Below, piece by piece: positions 8,664-14,628 of a DNA stretch of 64,000 bases. Every line of letters starts with the position of its first letter. The first letter of the stretch is position 1. Where the stretch lies: positions 1-64,000 of the forward strand of contig NZ_RARC01000019.1 of NCBI RefSeq assembly GCF_003719305.1. The letters are read 5' to 3'. Source of the stretch: Mycolicibacterium stellerae (lineage in GTDB: Bacteria > Actinomycetota > Actinomycetes > Mycobacteriales > Mycobacteriaceae). Under the pieces are notes generated by a model. The model was not told the origin of the DNA. It worked only from the letters and a program-made list of their open reading frames with translations, and did not search any database. Made by a program: the position numbers and the translations under genes.

Positions 8664-8704
8664 AGAATGGCCGATCAGTGGCCAGAGGTCAAGTGGTCAT
8701 ACCA
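8664..8704 (-). promoter_or_regulatory. promoter and FadR-type operator of the GntR-hydroxylase operon
   Basis: Read on the minus strand, CATTCT (8669-8664) lies 6 nt before the ATG. Upstream are TGGCC-N7-GGCCA (8668-8684) and TGGT-CAT-ACCA (8694-8704); the latter fits TNGTNNNACNA, the known pattern for FadR/VanR-type GntR proteins. The second site would fall about 40 nt upstream of the transcription start. Confidence 0.55.
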
Positions 8705-8863
8705 GTTGCTGCGATTGTGTGCCCACTCGTTCCTCGAGCCTGCTGGGAGATCACCGAACTGCGCGAAATCGTGATCTGTCAGCAGGATCGACCCTACCTG
8801 GGAGGTAATTGCATCCACTACCTGCGGCGGGCACCGTGAAAGGACGCCGAGAGGAGAGCGACG

Positions 8864-9172
8864 ATGCCTCACGCATCACCTGCGAACTCACCCATCCCGC
8901 GTTGGCTGCGCTTCGTGCTCAAGTCCGACCGCGCCGGTTCGTCCTGGTACATCGGAACCGGGTTCTTCTTCGCGCCGGTGCTCGCGGTGTTCTCGCCATG
9001 GCCAACGGTCACCGCGGTCCTGTGGGCGGTCATCGCCCTCACCGGCCTCTGGCTCGGGCTGCTCGGCATCGCGATGGCGACCGGCCTCGCGATGGTGCTG
9101 CGGTCCGGCGAGGAGATCCCAGAGGACTACTGGCGCTCGATCATCGACTACCCGACTCCTACGTCGCGATAG
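8864..9172 (+). CDS. small two-helix membrane protein
   Basis: 102-residue protein of unknown function. Two hydrophobic segments (about 29-47 and 52-78) follow a basic N terminus, and a charged tail (EEIPEDYWRSIIDYPTPTSR) follows the second. A purine-rich GAGAGGAGAG stretch upstream of the ATG serves as ribosome site. Its last 14 nt overlap the 3' end of the convergent P450 gene. The 206 bp before it hold the GntR control region and nothing else I can name. Confidence 0.65.
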   Translation: MPHASPANSPIPRWLRFVLKSDRAGSSWYIGTGFFFAPVLAVFSPWPTVTAVLWAVIALTGLWLGLLGIAMATGLAMVLRSGEEIPEDYWRSIIDYPTPTSR

Positions 9173-10409
9173 CGGTCTTGCCCGTGTAGTCGACCTGCCA
9201 GTGCTTGATCCCGTTGAGCCATCCCGATCGGAGCCGTTCGGGTTTGGAAATCGGTGTGAGATTGGGTATTTCGTCGGCGATGGCGTTGAAGATCAGATCG
9301 ATCGTCATCCTGGCCAGGTTCGCACCGATGCAGTAATGAGCACCAGTGCCGCCAAACCCCACGTGCGGGTTGGGATCTCGCAGGACGTTGAAGGCGTAGG
9401 GGTCGTCGAAAACCTCCTCGTCGAAGTTGGCCGAACGGTAGAAGATCACCACCCGGTCGTCCTTCTTGATCTTGACGCCGCTCAGCTCCGTGTCTTCGAG
9501 AGCGGTGCGCTGGAACGAGGTGACCGGCGTTGCCCAGCGGACGATTTCGTCGGCAGCGGTCGCGGGCCGCTCCCGCTTGAAAAGCTCCCATTGGTCCGGG
9601 AATTCGGTGAACGCCATCATGCCCTGGGTGATCGAGTTGCGGGTGGTCTCATTGCCCGCAACAGCCAGCAGGATCACGAAGAAGCCGAACTCGTCGTCGG
9701 TCAGCTTGTGGCCCTCGACGTCGGCCTGCACAAGCTTGGTGACGAGGTCATCACCGGGGTTCTTGCCACGCTCGGCGGCCATCTGCATGCCGTACATGAT
9801 CAGTTCGACCGATGCGGCCGTGGGGTCGTTCCTGGCGTACTCCGGGTCCTGGTCACCGACCATCTGGTTCGACCAGTCGAACAGCTTCATCCGGTCTTCC
9901 TGAGGCACGCCCATCAACCCTGCGATCGCCTGCAGTGGAAGCTCGCACGAAACCTGCTCGACGAAATCACCGGATCCCTCCGCGACGGCCCGCCTGGCGA
10001 TGTCGCGCGCCCGATCGCGAAGCTCATCGCGAAGCGACTCGATGGCCCTCGGCGTGAATGCCCGCGAGATGATCTTGCGCAGGTGGGTGTGATGAGGGGC
10101 GTCCTGGTTGAGCAGCACGACCTTGCCCGCCTCCAACGAACCAGGCTCAGCCTCGTCGCGATACCGCGGCAACGCGGTCTTCCTATTGCTGGAGAACACG
10201 TCGCTGCGGCGCGACACCTCCTTGACGTCCTTGTGCTTGGTCACCACCCAGTAGCCGGTGTCGCCGAAGGCGAGGTTGCCCCGCTCCTGTTCCTGCCACC
10301 AGATCGGAGCCACCTTCCGCATGTGAGCGAGCTCGTCGACCGGCAGCCGTTCGGCGTACATGTCAGGGTCAGTGAAATCGAACCCGGGTGGGAGGTTCGG
10401 AGTTGGCAT
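9159..10409 (-). CDS. cytochrome P450, CYP125 family (sterol C26/C27 monooxygenase-like)
   Basis: 416-residue P450 very like M. tuberculosis CYP125 as I remember it: PNLPPGFDFTDPDMYAERLP at the N terminus, FVEQVSCELPLQAIAGLMGV, the I-helix AVAGNETTRNSITQGMMAF, and the heme loop GFGGTGAHYCIGANLA with the axial Cys. CYP125 enzymes oxidise the cholesterol side chain. SD (GGAG) precedes ATG 10409 by 9 nt. A KstR-like box lies about 105 bp upstream. The usual KstR-cluster neighbours are absent, so this looks like a second CYP125-type gene (rapid growers carry paralogues) rather than the one in the main cluster. Confidence 0.9.
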   Translation of the reverse strand: MPTPNLPPGFDFTDPDMYAERLPVDELAHMRKVAPIWWQEQERGNLAFGDTGYWVVTKHKDVKEVSRRSDVFSSNRKTALPRYRDEAEPGSLEAGKVVLLNQDAPHHTHLRKIISRAFTPRAIESLRDELRDRARDIARRAVAEGSGDFVEQVSCELPLQAIAGLMGVPQEDRMKLFDWSNQMVGDQDPEYARNDPTAASVELIMYGMQMAAERGKNPGDDLVTKLVQADVEGHKLTDDEFGFFVILLAVAGNETTRNSITQGMMAFTEFPDQWELFKRERPATAADEIVRWATPVTSFQRTALEDTELSGVKIKKDDRVVIFYRSANFDEEVFDDPYAFNVLRDPNPHVGFGGTGAHYCIGANLARMTIDLIFNAIADEIPNLTPISKPERLRSGWLNGIKHWQVDYTGKTAIAT

Positions 10410-10513
10410 AAAGGAACTCCTAATACGACGTTGTCTAGTGCCCGTATGGCATTGCTACACCACAGATCGGACCGGGTGAAGGGGTTGTCGAGAACTACAC
10501 CGAAATTCGCAAG

Positions 10514-10527
10514 TGAAACGTGTTCTC
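10514..10527. promoter_or_regulatory. KstR-like box between the P450 and the secreted protein
   Basis: TGAAACGTGTTCTC matches the KstR palindrome TNNAACNNGTTNNA at all but the last base. It sits between the divergent P450 (start 10409) and secreted protein (start 10637) genes, and shares its first 13 bases with the perfect box at 12365. KstR is the cholesterol-responsive TetR repressor of sterol catabolism. Confidence 0.6.
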
Positions 10528-10636
10528 ACCCGCTGGCGGCAAATGGCCCCTTGGTCACACAGTGCACAGGTGTAACAATTGGTGTACCAAGACTGAACCA
10601 CCCAATAGCACCATCAAGAAATCAAAGGGGGCATCG

Positions 10637-11206
10637 GTGAGGAAGTCTGACAAGGTGTGGTCGCTGCCGCTGGGTGGTGGCGCGCTCGGGGTGTTTGCGG
10701 CGTTGATTCTTGCGGCCCCGGTCGCACAGGCCGATCCGGGCGCACCGGCACCACCGCCGCCGCCGTTACCGGGCGAGCAGTTCATCTCCACCCAGGCCGC
10801 AGCGGGCGATCCCGCGTTGCCTGCGGCGGTCGATCCCGCGTTGCCTGCGGCGCCGCCCGCCGAGGTTCCGCATCTCTTGAGTCCCGAGAACCTGCCTCCT
10901 GGCACCTCGGATGTTCCGACCGACCCACCGCAGGGCAGAGGAACGTCGTATCTGCGCGACCTGTGGCACGCGGTGCAGACGCAGGACATCAGCGGCAAGG
11001 ACGCCCTTCTTCTGCTGACCCAGCGGCCGCTCGACGCCAACGCCATGCCGACCAACGGGCTTCCTGCCGGCCCCCAGGCGCCGTTGCCCGACAGTCCACC
11101 GCCCGATGCGCCTGCGCCTGATCCGTTGGCGCCAATCGCGCCGCCACCCGATGCACCGCCACCGGGGCCGGTGCTACCCGGCCTTGCGCCCCCGCCGACG
11201 CCCTGA
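10637..11206 (+). CDS. secreted Pro/Ala-rich protein
   Basis: 189-residue exported protein, function unknown. GTG 10637 has a strong SD (AAAGGGGGC). The signal peptide has a VRKSDK start, a hydrophobic core (about 11-28) and a likely cleavage after AQA before DPGAP. The mature protein is Pro-rich at both ends (PAPPPPPLP, PPPDAPPPGPVLP) around a short ordered part near GTSYLRDLWHAVQTQDISGKD. It contains a DPALPAA repeat. Ends 1 bp from the convergent nitronate monooxygenase stop. A KstR-like box lies about 110 bp upstream, so co-regulation with the P450 is possible. Confidence 0.75.
   Translation: MRKSDKVWSLPLGGGALGVFAALILAAPVAQADPGAPAPPPPPLPGEQFISTQAAAGDPALPAAVDPALPAAPPAEVPHLLSPENLPPGTSDVPTDPPQGRGTSYLRDLWHAVQTQDISGKDALLLLTQRPLDANAMPTNGLPAGPQAPLPDSPPPDAPAPDPLAPIAPPPDAPPPGPVLPGLAPPPTP
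10808..10852 (+). repeat. in-frame tandem repeat, 24-bp period
   Basis: A 21-nt unit starting GATCCCGCGTTGCC occurs at 10808-10828 and identically at 10832-10852, encoding DPALPAA twice in the secreted Pro-rich protein. Identity at third codon positions points to recent duplication by slippage. Confidence 0.8.
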
Positions 11207-11207
11207 G

Positions 11208-12338
11208 TCAGACAGCGGCGGCTTCGTTGAGTTCGTCCAGCCTGGCGGTCGCCTCGAGGTATTCCTGAACCCAGCGCTGAATGACCGCCGATGACTTCTC
11301 TACCTTGGTCAGCTGCCCGACGACCTGACCAACCGGGTTGAACGCGACGTCGACGCTCTCGTTCGGGTATTTGTGGGTGGCGGCGACCGCCATGCCGGAA
11401 ACCATGTACTGCAACGGCATTCCGAGTGGCTTCGGATTGTCTTCCTTTTCCCAGGCCTCGGTCCAGTCGTTGCGCAACATGCGGGCAGGTTTACCGGTGA
11501 ACGACCGGCTGCGAACGGTGTCGCGGCTGGTGGCATTGGCGTAAGCCTGCTGCTGAACGGCGGTGTGCTCGGCTTCCTCGACCATCAGCCACTGCGAACC
11601 CGTCCATGCGCCCTGCGCGCCGAGCGCCAGCGCCGCGGCGATCTGCTCGCCGCTGCCGATGCCGCCGGCGGCCAGCACCGGAACAGGGGCGACCTCCTTG
11701 ACGACCTGGGGCCACAGCACGATCGAGCCGACCTCGCCGCAGTGCCCGCCCGCCTCGCCGCCCTGGGCGATGATGATGTCGACGCCCGCATCGGCGTGCT
11801 TGCGCGCCTGCGACGGTGAGCCGCACAGCGCCGCGACCTTACGGCCTTCGTCGTGGATGTGTTTGATCATCTCCGCGGGCGGGGTGCCGAGGGCGTTGGC
11901 GATCAACGTCACCTTCGGATGCTGCAGCGCCACCTCGACCTGCGGGGTCGCGGTCGCTTCTGTCCAGCCGAGTAGCTGGAACGCGTCCGCGCCGCTGCCC
12001 TCGATCGGCACGCCGTGATCGGAGAGGATCTTGCGGGCGAAATCGACGTGCTCCTGCGGCACCATGTCCTGCAAGGTCTTCGTCAGTTCGTCGGCGGACA
12101 GGTCGGAGTCCATGCCCTCGTACTTGTTCGGGATGACGATGTCGACCCCGTAGGTGTGGTCGCCGATGTTCTCGTCGATCCACTTCAGCTCGATTTCGAG
12201 CTGCTCGGGGGTGTAGCCGACGGCGCCGAGCACCCCGAACCCGCCTGCCTTGCTCACCGCCACGACGACATCACGGCAGTGCGTGAAGGCGAAGATCGGG
12301 AACTCGATGTCGAGCTGGTCGCAGATGGCGGTGTGCAT
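11208..12338 (-). CDS. nitronate monooxygenase (2-nitropropane dioxygenase family)
   Basis: 376-residue FMN TIM-barrel enzyme of the NPD family. Visible motifs are GGFGVLGAVGYTPEQLE (about 32-48), AQGGEAGGHCGEVGS (about 189-203, with the catalytic-region His in GGEAGGH) and the phosphate-binding AAGGIGSGEQIAAALALGAQ (about 220-239). Family members oxidise nitronates, but some actinobacterial ones may be enoyl or sterol-related oxidoreductases. SD AAGGAG precedes the ATG. A perfect KstR-type box 27 bp upstream of the start puts it in the sterol regulon by inference. Confidence 0.85.
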   Translation of the reverse strand: MHTAICDQLDIEFPIFAFTHCRDVVVAVSKAGGFGVLGAVGYTPEQLEIELKWIDENIGDHTYGVDIVIPNKYEGMDSDLSADELTKTLQDMVPQEHVDFARKILSDHGVPIEGSGADAFQLLGWTEATATPQVEVALQHPKVTLIANALGTPPAEMIKHIHDEGRKVAALCGSPSQARKHADAGVDIIIAQGGEAGGHCGEVGSIVLWPQVVKEVAPVPVLAAGGIGSGEQIAAALALGAQGAWTGSQWLMVEEAEHTAVQQQAYANATSRDTVRSRSFTGKPARMLRNDWTEAWEKEDNPKPLGMPLQYMVSGMAVAATHKYPNESVDVAFNPVGQVVGQLTKVEKSSAVIQRWVQEYLEATARLDELNEAAAV

Positions 12339-12364
12339 GACTGCTCCTTGGGCGATACGCGAAC

Positions 12365-12378
12365 TGAAACGTGTTCTA
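12365..12378. promoter_or_regulatory. KstR box upstream of the nitronate monooxygenase gene
   Basis: TGAAACGTGTTCTA matches TNNAACNNGTTNNA at every fixed position, 27 bp upstream of the ATG at 12338 where a repressor would block the promoter. This is the best KstR-type match I found in the window. Confidence 0.7.
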
Positions 12379-12435
12379 GTTTAGTACGGATCAGCACCAG
12401 GAGAAGACAGGGGCGTGCAAAACCGGCACGGCGGC

Positions 12436-12849
12436 CTAATCGTCGTCCTTGTCGTCGTTGTCTGGGTCGTCGTTCTCTGCGTCGCTCTCGGCCTTCGCCT
12501 TCAGGATCTTTTCGTTCGTCGCCTTGTCTTTCTCTACCGTGTCGCCGTCTGGTTCGTCGTCACCATCCGAGTTGTCGCCCGCCGGCTTGCCCCCGCCGGA
12601 CTTGTCGCCCTCTGATTTGTCGCCGTACTTGGGGTTCCCGTCGTCGTCGAGCCACTCGTTCACGGCCGTCCCCGCCACGGTGCCACCGCTGCCCGGCATG
12701 ATCACCGTGGCACGATCCTCGACGTACTCCTTCCGCATTTCCTGAGCCTTCTCTTTGTGCTCGTCTTTGACTTCGGGCTTCTCGCTCCGCGTCCGATCCT
12801 CCTGCTGCTGAGTGTCCTGCTCTTGGGTCTGTTGATCTTCACTCGCCAC
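12436..12849 (-). CDS. highly charged, disordered small protein
   Basis: 137-residue hydrophilic protein of unknown function, probably intrinsically disordered. The N-terminal part is rich in Q, E, K and R (coiled-coil-like, EDQQTQEQDTQQQEDRTRSE), a short central part is more ordered (VIMPGSGGTVAGTAVNEWLD), and the C-terminal half is Asp/Lys/Gly-rich and ends DDKDDD. GTG 12849 is chosen for its strong SD (AGAGGGGGC) over ATG 12870, which has none. Confidence 0.7.
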   Translation of the reverse strand: MASEDQQTQEQDTQQQEDRTRSEKPEVKDEHKEKAQEMRKEYVEDRATVIMPGSGGTVAGTAVNEWLDDDGNPKYGDKSEGDKSGGGKPAGDNSDGDDEPDGDTVEKDKATNEKILKAKAESDAENDDPDNDDKDDD

Positions 12850-12919
12850 AGCGGCGCCCCCTCTGGTCATGGGTTTCACGACGGGCTGTCGTCGAGTTAA
12901 GACTGCCCGCAAGTGTGAC

Positions 12920-13252
12920 CTACGAAACAGTCCGCGATCGCGGCGCGGCGAACGAGCCAAGCACGGCCAATGCGCCGACCACAGTCAACGGGATGGACCA
13001 GGTCCGCCTGCTGGAGACCGCCGCCTGACAATTCGCGACGTAGTCAGTGTGCGGCACGATCTGATTGAGAATCGGCACGTTCGCCACGGTCTTGTTGTTG
13101 GCGGCCTCGGCTTCAGCTGAGTCGGCGGCGATGGCGTTTCCGCAGCCGATCGAATTTCCGTCGCCGGTGATCGACACCGGCATCAGAAGTGCGATCACGC
13201 CGACGGCCAACAGCACCGCACCGACGAGCAGAATCAAGCGTCGCGCATTCAC
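12920..13252 (-). CDS. small membrane protein with two terminal helices
   Basis: 110-residue protein with a membrane segment at each end (about 6-25 and 86-103) and a loop of about 60 residues with two Cys (SIGCGNAI and YVANCQAA) that may form a disulfide outside the cell. GTG 13252 has a GAGG ribosome site 9 nt upstream. Function unknown. A membrane protein gene lies 65 bp upstream on the same strand. Confidence 0.7.
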   Translation of the reverse strand: MNARRLILLVGAVLLAVGVIALLMPVSITGDGNSIGCGNAIAADSAEAEAANNKTVANVPILNQIVPHTDYVANCQAAVSSRRTWSIPLTVVGALAVLGSFAAPRSRTVS

Positions 13253-13317
13253 GTTCGGGTTCCTCGTTTCGCAGCAGGGGATGAGAGCAGTCGGCCAGGG
13301 ATTGCCCGCGGCAGTGC

Positions 13318-13773
13318 TCACCAAACCAGCAACAACACCAAAAGGGCCGATACCGCCACCAGGCACACGATGTGGTCTGCGAGAATCGATCGAGCGAGCC
13401 GTGACTGCTCGCCCGGGCCGTCCGACCGTGCGCCGAGCCGGGCGGCGTCGGGCACAGTCCGCAACAGCGCCAGCAGAATCGGTACCACGGCAAGAACGGC
13501 CGACACTGCGATCAGCCAAATCGGATCGTCCCCGCCCACGCTGCGAAACACCAACGCACCCAACAGAATCACCATGACCGCTGCGATCAGGTGGCTCATC
13601 GGACGCGAAGTGGTCGTCGCGCGGCGGTAGTAGGCCGCGATGGATGCCAGTATCGGCTCAGGCAGTTGACCGTCCCGCACTGCGCGAACCTGGCTGTCGA
13701 ACATCAGGTCCATCCACAGCACCGCGAGCAGGAAACCGCTGCACGCTAAAGCCAGACCGTCGGCAACCCTCAT
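13318..13773 (-). CDS. four-helix membrane protein
   Basis: 151-residue integral membrane protein with hydrophobic segments at about 5-25, 60-77, 84-104 and 132-151. The loop after helix 1 (AYYRRATTTSRPMSHL) is basic and conserved-looking. Function unknown. It starts 9 nt after the stop of the HAD hydrolase gene, so the two are likely co-transcribed. Confidence 0.75.
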   Translation of the reverse strand: MRVADGLALACSGFLLAVLWMDLMFDSQVRAVRDGQLPEPILASIAAYYRRATTTSRPMSHLIAAVMVILLGALVFRSVGGDDPIWLIAVSAVLAVVPILLALLRTVPDAARLGARSDGPGEQSRLARSILADHIVCLVAVSALLVLLLVW

Positions 13774-13782
13774 CGCACCACT

Positions 13783-14511
13783 TCAGCCCTTCCGGCCCGC
13801 GACGGCCACACGCAACACGGGCCAGCCGTTGGCGGCTGCTGCCGCGGCGAGGCCCGAGCGCGGGTTGACCGGCCGGGGATGACCGACCAACGACATCAGC
13901 GCGACATCTTCGTCGCCGTCGGCGTAGAAATAGCTACGGCCCAGGTCGACGCCGTTGTCTTCGCAGAATCGCTGTGCCGCAGCGGCTTTCCCCGGGCCCC
14001 AGATGATGGGCTTCTTGATGTCACCCGTCAGCAGACCGCTCTCGTCGACGACGAAGTGGTTGCAGAGCACCCGAGTGATTCCGAGGGCGCGGGCTACCGG
14101 TTCGGCGTGGATGGTCAGCGCCGACGAGCACAGCGCGACGGTGTGGCCGCGTTGCTGGTGGGCCGCCACGACCTCGCGCATGAGTGGGTAGACCCGCGAT
14201 GCGATGTGGCGGGCGAACAGCCGGTCGCCGAGTTCGTCGAGTTCGCGCAGCGACTCACCCTCGAGATATCCCCCGGCCCGCGCGATCAGCCGCTCGAAGT
14301 GCATACGGCCGAGCCGGTACCTGATCGAGGCCTCCAGGACGCCGAGAACCTCCCCGATCCGAGCCTGTCTGCGTCGGATCCGATCGCCTGCGTGGGCGGT
14401 CGCGGTGAAGCCCGACACCAGCGTGCCGTCCAGGTCGAAGAACGCTCCCACCTCGGGTCCCGCCGGGCTCGCGGCGATCTCGTCGACCCGACCCGGCGGC
14501 TCCGCGATCAT
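13783..14511 (-). CDS. HAD-superfamily IB phosphatase
   Basis: 242-residue HAD-IB hydrolase related to phosphoserine phosphatase and the SerB2-like mycobacterial phosphatases. Motif I is FFDLDGTLVSG (nucleophile Asp about 27), motif II is ALCSSALTIHAEP, and motif IV is YFYADGDEDVALMSLVGHP; a helical cap lies between I and II. ATG 14511 is preferred over GTG 14514 because TAGTCT lies exactly 6 nt upstream (14523-14518), the leaderless arrangement. Substrate unknown; a phospholipid or phosphoserine-type substrate is possible. Confidence 0.85.
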   Translation of the reverse strand: MIAEPPGRVDEIAASPAGPEVGAFFDLDGTLVSGFTATAHAGDRIRRRQARIGEVLGVLEASIRYRLGRMHFERLIARAGGYLEGESLRELDELGDRLFARHIASRVYPLMREVVAAHQQRGHTVALCSSALTIHAEPVARALGITRVLCNHFVVDESGLLTGDIKKPIIWGPGKAAAAQRFCEDNGVDLGRSYFYADGDEDVALMSLVGHPRPVNPRSGLAAAAAANGWPVLRVAVAGRKG

Positions 14512-14628
14512 CACCCGAGACTACGGTCTTGATCAAAATCAGCCGGATCGCGTCACCGACCGTAGGGTCGACGGAGCCGCGCAAGCGGTGGGCCCACAGG
14601 GACCGGAACCGACCGAGAGGAGACGGCT

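Noticed and set aside
9201..10640. 479-codon plus-strand frame
   Set aside because: Antisense to the CYP125-like gene whose heme loop and I-helix are intact.
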